Origin: Candidatus Epilinea brevis
GTDB lineage: Bacteria > Chloroflexota > Anaerolineae > Epilineales > Epilineaceae
Assembly: GCA_016710785.1 (NCBI GenBank)
Contig: JADJUE010000009.1
Location: forward strand, 682,001 to 746,000
Length of the DNA: 64,000 bases
Direction: 5' to 3'
The stretch's first letter is position 1, and each line of letters opens with the position of its first letter. The notes beneath the pieces were generated by a model, which saw only the letters and a program-made list of their open reading frames with translations, was not told the origin of the DNA and did no database searches. Position numbers and translations under genes: made by a program. This document shows, one piece after another, positions 35,718 through 45,142 of the stretch.

Positions 35718-37142
35718 GTGACCACCGTCACCGAGAACTTCAGCTTCAACGAGCAGGTCAATCGCAACTTCGACCGCGCGGCCGCGCTGACCAGCCATGA
35801 CGCCGGCGTGCTCTCGCAGATCCGCGCCTGCAACGCCGTCTACCGCCTGAGCTTCCCCCTCCGCCGCGACGACGGCCGGGTGGAGGTCATCGAAGGCTGG
35901 CGGGCCGAGCACAGCCAGCACAAGCTGCCGACCAAGGGTGGCATCCGCTTCAGCCCGCATGTCAACGAGGACGAGGTGGTGGCCTTGGCCGGCCTCATGA
36001 GCTACAAGTGCGCCATCGTCGACGTGCCCTTCGGCGGCGCCAAAGGCGGCATCCGCATCGACCCGCGGGCCTATTCCGTCGCCGAGCTGGAGCGCATCAC
36101 CAGGCGCTATACCTATGAGCTCATCCGCAAGAACTTCATCGGCCCCGGTGTCGATGTGCCCGCGCCGGACCTGGGCACCGGTCCGCGCGAAATGGCCTGG
36201 ATCGCTGATACCTACATGGCCACCACCAGTGGCGACCTCAACGCCCTCGGCTGCGTCACCGGCAAGCCGGTTGGTCAAGGCGGCATCTGGGGCCGCACCG
36301 AGGCCACGGGCCGTGGCGTCTACTATGGCGTGCGCGAGGCCTGCCAGAATGCCGATGACATGTTGGCCATCGGCCTGACGCCCGGCCTTGCCGGCAAGCG
36401 CGTCGTGGTCCAGGGACTGGGCAACGTCGGCTACCATGCCGCCAAGTTCCTGTCTGAGGCCGGCGCGCTGATCGTGGGGCTGGCCGAGTACAACAGCGCC
36501 GCCTACAACGCGGACGGCATCGATGTCGAGGTCGCCTTCCGCCATTGGCAGGCAGAGCGGAACCTGACCAATCTACCGGGAACCACCGGTACGACGCGGT
36601 CGGCCGAAGCGCTGGAATGGGATTGTGACATCCTGGTCCCCGCCGCGTTGGAGCAGCAGATCCGCAAGGAGAACGCCCCGCGGGTCAAGGCCCGCATCAT
36701 CGCCGAGGGCGCCAACGGCCCGGTGACCCCCAACGCGGACGACATCCTGACCGCCAAGGGCGCCCTGATCATTCCCGACGCCTACCTCAACGCCGGCGGC
36801 GTGACCGTGTCCTACTTCGAATGGCTGAAGAACCTGTCGCATGTCAGCTTCGGACGCATGGAGCGGCGCTATGAGGAGGCCGCCTCCCGCCGCCTGCTGG
36901 GCGCCGTGGAGCAGGCGACGGGCAAGCGCTTCCCAGAGCCGGAAGCTGCCAGCATCGTCCACGGCGCCAATGAGCTGGACCTGGTCAACTCTGGTTTGGA
37001 GGAGACGATGTGCAGCGCTTATGCCGCGATCCGCGAGATTCGCGCCCGGCACAAAGACCTGATCGACCTGCGCACCGCGGCCTTCGTGGGCGCGATCGAC
37101 AAGATCGCCGGCAGCTACAAGGATCTGGGCATCTGGCCCTGA
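35718..37142 (+). CDS. Glutamate dehydrogenase (Glu/Leu/Phe/Val dehydrogenase family)
   Basis: Reversible oxidative deamination of glutamate to 2-oxoglutarate and ammonia with NAD(P). At 474 residues it is slightly longer than the usual 410-450. The substrate site is visible as KLPTKGGIRFSPHV and LMSYKCAIVDVPFGGAKGGI (the catalytic Lys is in MSYKCA), followed by PAPDLGTGPREMAWIAD. The cofactor domain begins at VVVQGLGNVGYHAAKFL, a GxGxxG Rossmann motif; the acidic residue after beta-2 (LAEYNSA) hints at NAD preference, an inference. C-terminal ANGPVTPNAD and YLNAGGVTVSYFEWLKN also fit. A glycoside-hydrolase gene follows after eight bases. Confidence 0.94.
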   Translation: MTTVTENFSFNEQVNRNFDRAAALTSHDAGVLSQIRACNAVYRLSFPLRRDDGRVEVIEGWRAEHSQHKLPTKGGIRFSPHVNEDEVVALAGLMSYKCAIVDVPFGGAKGGIRIDPRAYSVAELERITRRYTYELIRKNFIGPGVDVPAPDLGTGPREMAWIADTYMATTSGDLNALGCVTGKPVGQGGIWGRTEATGRGVYYGVREACQNADDMLAIGLTPGLAGKRVVVQGLGNVGYHAAKFLSEAGALIVGLAEYNSAAYNADGIDVEVAFRHWQAERNLTNLPGTTGTTRSAEALEWDCDILVPAALEQQIRKENAPRVKARIIAEGANGPVTPNADDILTAKGALIIPDAYLNAGGVTVSYFEWLKNLSHVSFGRMERRYEEAASRRLLGAVEQATGKRFPEPEAASIVHGANELDLVNSGLEETMCSAYAAIREIRARHKDLIDLRTAAFVGAIDKIAGSYKDLGIWP

Positions 37143-37150
37143 ACCGCAGG

Positions 37151-39229
37151 ATGCTGCGCTGCGCCGGCGCCTTGACCCTCGTGGTCCTGGCGCTGGGCGT
37201 CGGCCGGCCGTCCGCGGCGGCCCCGTTGAATCAGGGCCGGACAGCGCCGGCCGGGTCGCTGCAGATGGGTCTGGCCCATGTCGATCTCATGGACCTGCAT
37301 CTGGCCCGCCGCCCGGATGGACCCCCGATTCGCCAGGTGATCTTGGATGACGACCAGATCGCCCGCCGCTACGATCAGGCTCGTGCCGCCGGCGCCGGCT
37401 GGAATCGCTGGACCCTGTACCGGGACCTGGTAGAAACCGGCACGCCTTACGACTGGACCGTGCCTGACGGAATCGTCGGCCGGGACCGGGCGCATGGCCT
37501 GCGCACCCTCATGATCCTGCAAAGCCAGGCGGAAAACATCGAAGCGCCGATCTTCCTGGCAAGTGGCGGCGGTAAGACGGACGATCCGGCCCAGGCTACG
37601 GCCGTCAATGACGAGCATGTCTGGGCCCGTTTCGTGGCCGCGGCAGTCGAGCGCTACGGCAGCAGCGGCAGTTTGGGCGGCGTCGTCGCCTGGGAGATCG
37701 GGAACGAACCCAACATCCACCCCTACTGGCGCGACCGTCCCGAGGACTACGCACGCTTCCTGGAAGTGGCCTACCTGGTGATCAAGCGCGCGGACCCTAC
37801 GGCTATCGTCATCCACGGCAGCATCGCCGATGACGTCCTGGCCGAGGCCTGGTTCACCCGCTTTCTCGAGGCCCTCCGCAGCCTGGCCGCGACCGGTCTC
37901 CCCCCCCATCCTGAGCGCTACGGCTACTACTTCGACCGCAGCGCCTGGCATTGGTACCGGAGCCCCGCCCATCTGCAAACGGGCCCGGGCCGCGTGCGGG
38001 CGATCCTGCGAGAGAGAGGGATGCCGGCCAAGCCGGTGTGGGTGACGGAAACCGGCGTTCCGGTGTGGAACGAGTATCCCGGGCCCTGCTGGGACGCGAC
38101 GAGCCCCGGAAGGGCCACCCTGGTCGAGCAGGCCGGCTTCGTCTGGCAGACCGCCGCGGAGGCCTTCGCCAGCGGCGTGGAGCTGTTGATCCACTTCCAG
38201 CTGGCGGATGACTGCGGCAACGGGCCCAAGAGTTATGACGCCTTCGGTCTGGTCCGCAACCCCGCCAACCACAGCTGCTGGGATCAGCCCGGCGACCACG
38301 GCTGTTGGCGGGCCGAGCCGGCTCTGGCCGGCCAGCCGCGCCCGGCCTACCAGGCCTACCAGCTGGCAGCGCAGCTGCTGGCGGGCGCCCGTTTCCGCCG
38401 CCAGGCGCCCGACGCCGGCACCGGCTTTCGCCTCATCGTCTTCGAACGCGGGGCCCAACGCATCAGCGTGGTCTGGAGCACGGGAGGCGCGCGGACAGCG
38501 CGGTTGCCGGCCGCGGCCAGACGTGCGACGCGCTACACGCTCTCAGAGTCCGGCGTTGGCAGCGATACCCTGTCGGCCATCGCCGACGGCTTCAGCGTCG
38601 ACCTTCCGGCCGTCAGCAACCGCAATGGGATGGGCGGCCGACCGATCATGGCCGGCGTCCCGATCATCCTGGTGGAAGACGGCGTGAATCCCGGGGCAGC
38701 GGACGGGGCGTCCGCCGCCCCGTCGGGCTCGGGTTCCGCGGTCGAGGGCAGTCCTGATCCGGCGGTGCTGGCCGCCGACCGCGAACCGCCGGTGTTGGCG
38801 GCCGTAGAGCCCTTGCCGGAGACCAGCGAGGCCGGGTCGTTGCGCCTTTCGGTCATCGCCGGCGATGCGGGCAGCGGCCTGGCCGCCTGGATTTTGTACG
38901 CCGCCGAGGGCGAGATCCCGCCACGCGAGCCCGAGGCCTGGGAGCCGGTCGGCGGCGTAAGGCCCTGGACCGCGGCGCCGGGTGCCGGACAGGTCGGTGC
39001 GGCGTTCCTCGTGCAAGCGGGCAGGCGCTACCACTTCGCGGCTCAGGCCGCGGATCGGGCCGGCAACTGGACGGCACTCCCGCCGTATTCGCAGGCCAGC
39101 ACCCGCATTGGGGGTGGGGATTCTTTGTCCCCGGCTTCCGGCGCCGTGCCGGCGCCGGTCCGATCAGCCACAGAGAATGTTGCGTCAAGCGCGCGGCCAC
39201 CGCGCAGACCTCGCTTCGTCGCCGAATGA
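37151..39229 (+). CDS. Exported glycoside hydrolase-like TIM-barrel protein (clan GH-A type)
   Basis: A 692-residue exported protein. Signal peptide MLRCAGALTLVVLALGVGRPSAAA. The barrel carries the two glutamates expected in clan GH-A retaining enzymes: GVVAWEIGNEPNIHPYW (acid/base Glu of NEP) and VWVTETGVPVWNEY (nucleophile Glu). Other barrel strands include RWTLYRDLVETG and LLIHFQLADDCGNG. A C-terminal beta-rich region from about residue 450 ends with a fibronectin-like or Ig-like module. Family within the clan is uncertain (GH39/GH5-like); the substrate is unknown. ATG 37151 lies eight bases after the gdh stop with only a weak AGG site, so it may be read through from gdh. Confidence 0.8.
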   Translation: MLRCAGALTLVVLALGVGRPSAAAPLNQGRTAPAGSLQMGLAHVDLMDLHLARRPDGPPIRQVILDDDQIARRYDQARAAGAGWNRWTLYRDLVETGTPYDWTVPDGIVGRDRAHGLRTLMILQSQAENIEAPIFLASGGGKTDDPAQATAVNDEHVWARFVAAAVERYGSSGSLGGVVAWEIGNEPNIHPYWRDRPEDYARFLEVAYLVIKRADPTAIVIHGSIADDVLAEAWFTRFLEALRSLAATGLPPHPERYGYYFDRSAWHWYRSPAHLQTGPGRVRAILRERGMPAKPVWVTETGVPVWNEYPGPCWDATSPGRATLVEQAGFVWQTAAEAFASGVELLIHFQLADDCGNGPKSYDAFGLVRNPANHSCWDQPGDHGCWRAEPALAGQPRPAYQAYQLAAQLLAGARFRRQAPDAGTGFRLIVFERGAQRISVVWSTGGARTARLPAAARRATRYTLSESGVGSDTLSAIADGFSVDLPAVSNRNGMGGRPIMAGVPIILVEDGVNPGAADGASAAPSGSGSAVEGSPDPAVLAADREPPVLAAVEPLPETSEAGSLRLSVIAGDAGSGLAAWILYAAEGEIPPREPEAWEPVGGVRPWTAAPGAGQVGAAFLVQAGRRYHFAAQAADRAGNWTALPPYSQASTRIGGGDSLSPASGAVPAPVRSATENVASSARPPRRPRFVAE

Positions 39230-39323
39230 CTCGCGCATGTGCGGCAAGCACACCCGCCAGCGCATGTAATGCGGCTGGAGCACGGCGCATTTTCATCGCA
39301 GCACGCCCGCCAAGGAGGACACC

Positions 39324-40574
39324 ATGAGCCGGACCCCGTCGCCCAGCCTCTGCACCCGCCAGATGATCGAGGCCCAGGAGGAGGCCTGGCTGGCGCCCTA
39401 TGCCGAGCGCTCGGCCAACAGCCGCGGCCGCCGCCATCCGGCCGAAAAGCATCCCTACCGCAGCGAGTTCCAGAAGGACCGCGACCGGATCATCCACACC
39501 ACGGCTTTCCGGCGCCTGCAGTACAAGACCCAGGTCTTCATCAACTACGAGGGTGATTACTACCGCACCCGGCTCACCCACACCTTCGAAGCCGCGCAGA
39601 TCGCCCGCACCATCGCCCGGGCGCTCAGGGCCAACCCGGAGCTGGCGGAGGCCATCACCTTGGCCCATGACCTGGGCCATTCGCCCTTCGGTCACAGCGG
39701 CGAAGCTACCCTCGATCGCCTGATGCTGGAGCGCATGGGCCTGGACGCCGGCGATGTGGCGAACAAGGGCCGAGGCTTCAACCACACCCTGCAGTCGCTG
39801 CGGGTTGTGGACGAACTGGAAGCGCGCTGGAGCGGCTTCAAGGGCCTCAACCTCACCTGGGAGTCCTTGGAGGGCATCGTCAAGCATGCCACGGAGTATG
39901 ACGCCGTGTCCGTGGACTGGATGCGGCCCTACGAGCCGACGATGGGGCCCTCGCTGGAGGCTCAGATCGTCAACTTCGCCGACGAATTGACCTACAGCGC
40001 CCATGACCTGGACGATGGCCTGCGTTCGGGCATGATCCACATGGAGATGCCCGAGCTATGCCGCCTGGCCATCTGGCAGGAAGCCACCGCCGACCTGATC
40101 GAGACGGATCCTGAGTTGCGACGGCACCGCATCATCCGTCGGGTCATCGACCTGTTGATCACGGATCTGGTCCATACCAGCGCGGCCAGACTCGACGCCG
40201 CCGCGCCCTCCTCTCCGGACGATGTGCGCCGCGCGGGGCAGCCACTGATGGCCATCTCCGCGGAGATGGCAGCCATGCAGCGCGAGCTGAAGGACTTCTT
40301 GTACGCCAATCTCTACCGCCACTGGCGGGTGGTGCGCATGTTCCGCAAGGCGGAGCGCGTGTTGGTGGAGCTCTTCGAGGCCTTCGAGCAGGATTGGCGG
40401 CAACTCCCGGCGTCCACCCAATCCAAGCTGCAGGCGATCGGATCGCCCCCGCGACCCGGCGCGGTCCTATCGCCGAAGGGCTACCGGGTCATCTGCGATT
40501 ACCTGGCGGGAATGACTGACCGCTACGCGCTGCAGGAGCACAAGCGGCTCTACGATCCCTTTGAGCGCGCCTGA
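39324..40574 (+). CDS. dgt: Deoxyguanosinetriphosphate triphosphohydrolase-like HD protein
   Basis: Hydrolyses dNTPs to nucleoside and tripolyphosphate, controlling dNTP pools. The 416-residue length fits the shorter (type 2) dGTPase-like family. Motifs: FQKDRDRIIHTTAFRRLQYKTQVF at the N-terminus, RTRLTHTFEAAQIARTIAR with the first metal His, LAHDLGHSPFGHSGE with the HD pair, NFADELTYSAHDLDD with a further metal Asp. ATG 39324 follows an AGGAGG site six bases upstream. The gene stands alone between the hydrolase gene and converging recJ. Activity on dGTP specifically is not established by sequence. Confidence 0.92.
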   Translation: MSRTPSPSLCTRQMIEAQEEAWLAPYAERSANSRGRRHPAEKHPYRSEFQKDRDRIIHTTAFRRLQYKTQVFINYEGDYYRTRLTHTFEAAQIARTIARALRANPELAEAITLAHDLGHSPFGHSGEATLDRLMLERMGLDAGDVANKGRGFNHTLQSLRVVDELEARWSGFKGLNLTWESLEGIVKHATEYDAVSVDWMRPYEPTMGPSLEAQIVNFADELTYSAHDLDDGLRSGMIHMEMPELCRLAIWQEATADLIETDPELRRHRIIRRVIDLLITDLVHTSAARLDAAAPSSPDDVRRAGQPLMAISAEMAAMQRELKDFLYANLYRHWRVVRMFRKAERVLVELFEAFEQDWRQLPASTQSKLQAIGSPPRPGAVLSPKGYRVICDYLAGMTDRYALQEHKRLYDPFERA

Positions 40575-40724
40575 GCGGGTACGGCCCTGATCCGGCCACA
40601 GACGCAGACTCGCCTACCCGTCCAGCGCCTTGTCGTCAGCTCGGTCCGCATGACGCAAGCCATCTCTACTCATCTGACCCCAGGCGGGAGGGTCGGCTGC
40701 GGTCGGGAACGAGGGCGGTGAGCC

Positions 40725-42527
40725 TCATTCAGCCCGCTGACCCAGGTCCGCCACTTTCAGCTCCAGACGCCGCCGCCCCTGCCATTCGCCGATCTCCAGG
40801 CTGCCCACCAGGTCCACTTCGTCGCCGGCAGCCAGGGGTTCGCCGCCGCGACCAAAGGCGATGGCCTCGATCGGGTCCCGGCCATAGCCATTGTCCAGGA
40901 CCATCTTCAGGTGGCGACCGTCGCCCACCGGCCGAACCTGCCTGAGGCGCGCGCGCGGCAACCAGAAGAGCGGCTTGGGGTTGCCTTCACCGAAGGGCTC
41001 GAGGGCCTGCAGGGCGGCCGCCAGGCTCCAGTCCATGTCGGCCGGCGCGAGACGGGCCGCGATCCTGAGACTGGCGCGGAGGTCATGCCCCGCTAGCGCT
41101 TCCCCGGCCAGGCCCCGCAGCCGTACCGTCAGTTCCGGCAGGGCTGCCCGTGGCAAGGTGAAGCCAGCGGCGCGCGCATGGCCGCCGTGGCGGATGAACA
41201 ACTCCGACATCCCGTCCAAGGCGGTGATGATATCGAACTCCGGAATAGAGCGCGCCGATCCGCGAGCCAGATCGCCTTCCAGTCGCACCGCCAGGCTCGG
41301 CCGGTAATGGCGCTCCAGGAGGCGACCGGCAACCAGACCCATGACCCCCAGCGGCAGGTCCTCGCTGGACTCGACGATGACGGAGGGCAATCCGTCCAAC
41401 TCGGCCATCCGCGCGTCGGCCTGCGCAAGGGCCCGCTCCAGGGCGGCACGGCGCGCCTGGTTGCGCAGCTCGAGCTCACGGGCCGGCACGGCTGCGGCGG
41501 CGAGGTCGACGCTGCCCAACAGGGTCAACGCCACATCCGCGTCGTCCATCCGCCCGGCGGCGTTCAGACGCGGCCCCAGCCCATACGCCAGATCGCGCGA
41601 GGTCACGGCCTCCGGGGCCACCGCCATGGCGGTAAGAAGCGCGGCGAGGCCAGGTCGCGGCGCACGCCGCAGGCGCGCCAGTCCCTTGGCCACCAGGGTG
41701 CGGTTCTCGCCCACCAGCGGTACGACGTCCGCCACCGTTCCCAGGGCCACCAGATCCAGCAATGCTTCCTCATCAATGACGGAGCTGCTCCCCACCTGGC
41801 TCTGGACGCGCAGCAGGCCTTGCGCAAGCTTGAAGGCAAGCCCCACGCCCGCCAGACCGGTGAAGCCATAGCGACAGTCCGGGCGGTGCGGGTTGATCAC
41901 CGCCAGCGCCTGCGGCAGGTCTTCCGGAAGCGCGTGGTGGTCGGTGATGATCACGTCCATTCCACGGCGTTGGGCGGCCGCGATCTCCTCCCCCGATCGG
42001 ATGCCGCAGTCCACCGTCACCACCACCCGCGCGCCTTGGTCGGCCAGGGACATCAGCGCCTGTTCGTGCACCCCGTAGCCCTCGCGCACCCGATGCGGCA
42101 CGTAGCAGAGCACCCGGCCTCCCAGGGCTTCGAGCGTCTGCCGCATGAGCGCCACTGCCGTGACACCGTCAGCATCGTAGTCACCATAGATGGCGATGGT
42201 CTCGCCGTCGCGCAGCGCCGAGCGCAAACGGGTGACCGCCTCCGCCATGCCGGCCAGCCGGAACGGGTTGTCGTCGGGCCAGGCACAGGCCAGGTGGTTG
42301 CGCGCCGCGATCACCGAATCCAGGCCCAGACCGGCCAGGATGCGGGGTACGATGGGATGCAGGTCGGGCATCTGGGCGATCAAGCGGTCGGTGGCCGCGG
42401 TCGGTTCAGCCAGGATCCAGCGCTGACGGGGCGCCAGACGCCAGGCGATGAGGTCTGGGCTGGGCGGCAGATCCCGGCGGAGGGACGCGGAGCTGTTCAC
42501 GGACGATCCAGACAGGGGCGAATGCAT
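40725..42527 (-). CDS. recJ: Single-stranded-DNA-specific exonuclease RecJ
   Basis: A 5'-3' ssDNA exonuclease for recombination and mismatch/base-excision repair. The DHH-family metal motifs are present: AIYGDYDADGVTAVALM (motif I), VTVDCGIRSG (II), IITDHHALPE (III, DHH) and LAGVGLAFKLAQGLL (IV). The DHHA1 domain carries FIRHGGHARAAGFTL, and the C-terminal OB-like region ends DLVGSLEIGEWQGRRRLELKVADLG. I prefer ATG 42527 (about 600 residues). ATG 42560 adds 11 residues with no homology and overlaps a CATACAAT stretch that could be a -10. Faces the dgt gene tail to tail and diverges from the glycosyltransferase. Confidence 0.92.
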   Translation of the reverse strand: MHSPLSGSSVNSSASLRRDLPPSPDLIAWRLAPRQRWILAEPTAATDRLIAQMPDLHPIVPRILAGLGLDSVIAARNHLACAWPDDNPFRLAGMAEAVTRLRSALRDGETIAIYGDYDADGVTAVALMRQTLEALGGRVLCYVPHRVREGYGVHEQALMSLADQGARVVVTVDCGIRSGEEIAAAQRRGMDVIITDHHALPEDLPQALAVINPHRPDCRYGFTGLAGVGLAFKLAQGLLRVQSQVGSSSVIDEEALLDLVALGTVADVVPLVGENRTLVAKGLARLRRAPRPGLAALLTAMAVAPEAVTSRDLAYGLGPRLNAAGRMDDADVALTLLGSVDLAAAAVPARELELRNQARRAALERALAQADARMAELDGLPSVIVESSEDLPLGVMGLVAGRLLERHYRPSLAVRLEGDLARGSARSIPEFDIITALDGMSELFIRHGGHARAAGFTLPRAALPELTVRLRGLAGEALAGHDLRASLRIAARLAPADMDWSLAAALQALEPFGEGNPKPLFWLPRARLRQVRPVGDGRHLKMVLDNGYGRDPIEAIAFGRGGEPLAAGDEVDLVGSLEIGEWQGRRRLELKVADLGQRAE

Positions 42528-42672
42528 GACCTGATTGTATGCCCACTGGGGCGGCGGCACGCAGTTCGAGCGCAGTTCGGGCGATGTGTGGACGCCGTCG
42601 ACTCGCGACCGGGAGCGTGGTGGACCACAACCGCCGCCAACCCAGCATCGGCTGCGGCCCCGTCGCAGCCTA

Positions 42673-42681
42673 TGCTATAAG
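42673..42681 (+). promoter_or_regulatory. Extended -10 promoter; probably gives leaderless glycosyltransferase mRNA
   Basis: TGCTATAAG, an extended -10 (TGnTATAAT-like), ends at 42681, eight bases before ATG 42689. A start site six to seven bases downstream would fall at or next to the ATG. There is no ribosome site upstream of the ATG, which agrees. Confidence 0.5.
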
Positions 42682-42688
42682 ATCGCCC

Positions 42689-43729
42689 ATGTCCCAAGTA
42701 CGCGTCTCGGTCATCGTCACCGTCTTCAACGAGATCACGTCCATCGACCGTCTGCTGGCCGGACTTGCGGCCCAGACGCTGCCGCCCGCTGAGGTGGTGG
42801 TGGTGGACGGCGGGTCGACCGATGGCACATTGGAGCGCCTTCTGACGGTCGGCGCAAAGGACGTGAGTGGCGAAGGCGCGAGTGGCGGCGGTGCTTCCTC
42901 GACCTGGCCCCCCGCCATCCCGCTCCGGGTGATCAGCGCGCCGGGAGCCAACATCGCCGCAGGGAGGAACCTGGCCATCGATGCGTCCCTGGAACCGTGG
43001 ATCGCCGCGACCGACGCCGGGGTCTGGTTGGAGCCACGTTGGCTGGAGCGGCTCATGGCTCCGGCGGACACAGGGGCGGCCTGGGTCGCCGGCTTCTTCG
43101 CCAGCGACCCTCAAGGCGCCTTCGAGACCGCTCTGGGCGCCGTTACCCTACCCGAACTGCGCGACATCGATCCGTCGGTGTTCCTGCCCTCCAGCCGCTC
43201 GGTGGCCTTTCGCCGGGCTGATGCCCTGGCCGCGGGCGGCTATCCCGAATGGCTGGATTACTGCGAAGACCTCATCTTCGACCTGCGGATGATCACCCAG
43301 GCCGGTCGTCCGGCCTTCGCGCCCGAGGCGGTAGCGCATTTCCGGCCGCGCCCCTCTTGGCTCGCCTTCGGCCGGCAGTACTACCGCTACGCCCGCGGCG
43401 ACGGCAAAGCGAACCTGTGGGCTCGCCGGCACGCCATCCGCTACGTCACCTATCTGATCGTCGTTCCGGTCCTGGCCACCGCGGCGTTGACCGCTGGCCC
43501 GCCGGGGTCGGTCCTGGCCGGGCTGCTGCTGGCGGCTGGTCTGGCGAGCATGGTGGCGCGTCCCCTGCAGCGCCTGATCGGGCAATGGTCGTCCCTCGAC
43601 TGGCCGCAACGGCTGGTGGCCACGGCCAGCCTGCCGCTCATCCGCGTTTGGGGCGACGCCGCCAAGATGCTGGGTTATCCGGTCGGATGGCTCTGGCGGC
43701 TGCGCTTCCGCCCACCGCGATGGCAGTGA
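42689..43729 (+). CDS. Family 2 glycosyltransferase with C-terminal membrane segments
   Basis: A 346-residue GT2 enzyme transferring a nucleotide-activated sugar. The GT-A fold is shown by VSVIVTVFNEITSIDRLLAGL, VVVVDGGSTDGTLE (first Asp pair) and AATDAGVWLEPRWLE (the metal-site DAG in place of DxD). The acceptor part has GGYPEWLDYCEDLIFDLRM with the ED motif. C-terminal hydrophobic segments (YLIVVPVLATAALTA, GLLLAAGLASMVA) anchor it to the membrane. Sugar and acceptor are unknown; lipid-linked surface glycan synthesis is an inference. ATG 42689 is fixed by the domain start; the longer upstream frame has no homology. Confidence 0.86.
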   Translation: MSQVRVSVIVTVFNEITSIDRLLAGLAAQTLPPAEVVVVDGGSTDGTLERLLTVGAKDVSGEGASGGGASSTWPPAIPLRVISAPGANIAAGRNLAIDASLEPWIAATDAGVWLEPRWLERLMAPADTGAAWVAGFFASDPQGAFETALGAVTLPELRDIDPSVFLPSSRSVAFRRADALAAGGYPEWLDYCEDLIFDLRMITQAGRPAFAPEAVAHFRPRPSWLAFGRQYYRYARGDGKANLWARRHAIRYVTYLIVVPVLATAALTAGPPGSVLAGLLLAAGLASMVARPLQRLIGQWSSLDWPQRLVATASLPLIRVWGDAAKMLGYPVGWLWRLRFRPPRWQ

Positions 43730-43755
43730 CCGCTGATGGGATCGCGATCCGCGGC

Positions 43756-45051
43756 TCAGGACGCGTTCCGGACCCCCGCGGCCAACGCTGCCGCCACCTC
43801 ATCCAGTAGCTCGGCATCCACGGTCGCCACCGCCTGCTGGAAGCTCTCCGTGCGTCCCTGGCGGCGAAGCTGCACCAGGGACGCGGCAAGCCGATCGAGA
43901 GGCCGATCTGCGGCCTGCGCTCCGAAGTCACGTCCAGGGGCCGCCGAAGGGGCGACGACGGCGCTTGGCCGGCTCGGCCCCGGACCGGGCTCCGGGAAAC
44001 CGCGGCGCAGCGAGGACCAATCCGCCATGAGCCGCAACTGCTCATCGAGACAGGCCTGATGCCAATCCCTTCGGTCGCCGCCATCGGCGAGTTCCAGCTG
44101 TCGCCGATGGCCATCGATCGACGCTGGAAGCCGGCCGACCAGCCGCTCGAGCCGCTGGATGCGCTCGGCGATGCCGGCCCGCAGCTGCCGCGCCGCCATG
44201 CGGCAGAGTTCCGGCTCCCACGCGTTCTCCGCGGCCGCGGCCCAAGGACCGCGGACGGCATCGTACCAATGAGCGATAGCGTCCAGGCTGGCGATGACCG
44301 CCTTGGTCACCGCCACCTTTCGGTCGAGAGGCCCGTACAGCACAGCGTCCAAGGGCTGGTCGAACACCGGACCGGCCTCGGCATAGAGGCGACCACCCGG
44401 CACATCCCGCCGCACGGCAGCCCCAGCGGCGATGGCGGTGCCGGGACCGATGCGCACGGGGCTGACCACCTGTGACTGCCCGCCGATGAACACGGGAGCG
44501 GATCGCCCGGTGAGACCGGCGACCGGATCGCCGAAGATGGAGGCCCATTTGTCGCCCTGCAGGCTGAAGTTGTAGAGCGCCGTGCAGCTGCCGATCTCGC
44601 TATGGGCGGCCGCCGACGGCCCGCCGGCCACGATGGCATCGCAGAAGTTGACGAGGCTGCCGGCCACGGTGTTGGCCAGGAACACGGTCATCTTGAACCC
44701 CACATGCTGCCCCCCCTGGCAGCCTTCCTCCAGGACGGTTCCAGCACGCACTTCGGCCTGGCCGCGCAGACGCACGCCGTCCAGGTAGACGGCATCCTGG
44801 TGATGTCCGCCCCAGAGCTGCACCGCTCGCCCGCAGCCGATGTCGTGAAAGCAGCCGCCGCCGGCCAACCCCAGCTCGGAACCCGGACCCAGCAAGGTGC
44901 TCCGGCCGCGCAGGGTGGTCCCGGGATGGAGGACCACGCCCGGAGCGATGCGCTCAGGGTCCAGGTCTTCCAGGACCACGGCCTCCGGAGCGGGGATGCG
45001 GACGCCGCGCCGCAGCAGCTCCTCGCGCAGCCTTCGGGTTTCGCTGGCCAT
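43756..45051 (-). CDS. Left-handed beta-helix (hexapeptide) protein, GlmU C-domain-like
   Basis: A 431-residue protein. From about residue 25 to 240 it has hexapeptide-type repeats forming a left-handed beta-helix: ERIAPGVVLHPGTTLRGRST, VRAGTVLEEGCQGG, HSEIGSCTALYNFSLQGDKW, PVRIGPGTAIAAGAAVRRDV. This resembles the acetyltransferase half of GlmU and related sugar-nucleotide proteins, but the N-terminal pyrophosphorylase domain is absent. The remainder (250-431) is helical and charged with no family I recognise. ATG 45051 is chosen because the frame upstream reads the preceding gene. Probably co-transcribed with the three genes upstream. Exact activity unknown. Confidence 0.7.
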   Translation of the reverse strand: MASETRRLREELLRRGVRIPAPEAVVLEDLDPERIAPGVVLHPGTTLRGRSTLLGPGSELGLAGGGCFHDIGCGRAVQLWGGHHQDAVYLDGVRLRGQAEVRAGTVLEEGCQGGQHVGFKMTVFLANTVAGSLVNFCDAIVAGGPSAAAHSEIGSCTALYNFSLQGDKWASIFGDPVAGLTGRSAPVFIGGQSQVVSPVRIGPGTAIAAGAAVRRDVPGGRLYAEAGPVFDQPLDAVLYGPLDRKVAVTKAVIASLDAIAHWYDAVRGPWAAAAENAWEPELCRMAARQLRAGIAERIQRLERLVGRLPASIDGHRRQLELADGGDRRDWHQACLDEQLRLMADWSSLRRGFPEPGPGPSRPSAVVAPSAAPGRDFGAQAADRPLDRLAASLVQLRRQGRTESFQQAVATVDAELLDEVAAALAAGVRNAS

Positions 45052-45142
45052 GCTGGCGCTCCTGAGTTCGCGGCGAGGACCGGGCCCCGTCGGGCGGATG
45101 AACCGGCGGCGTTCCGCTTGACGGGCCGCGCCGCCCAGGGAC

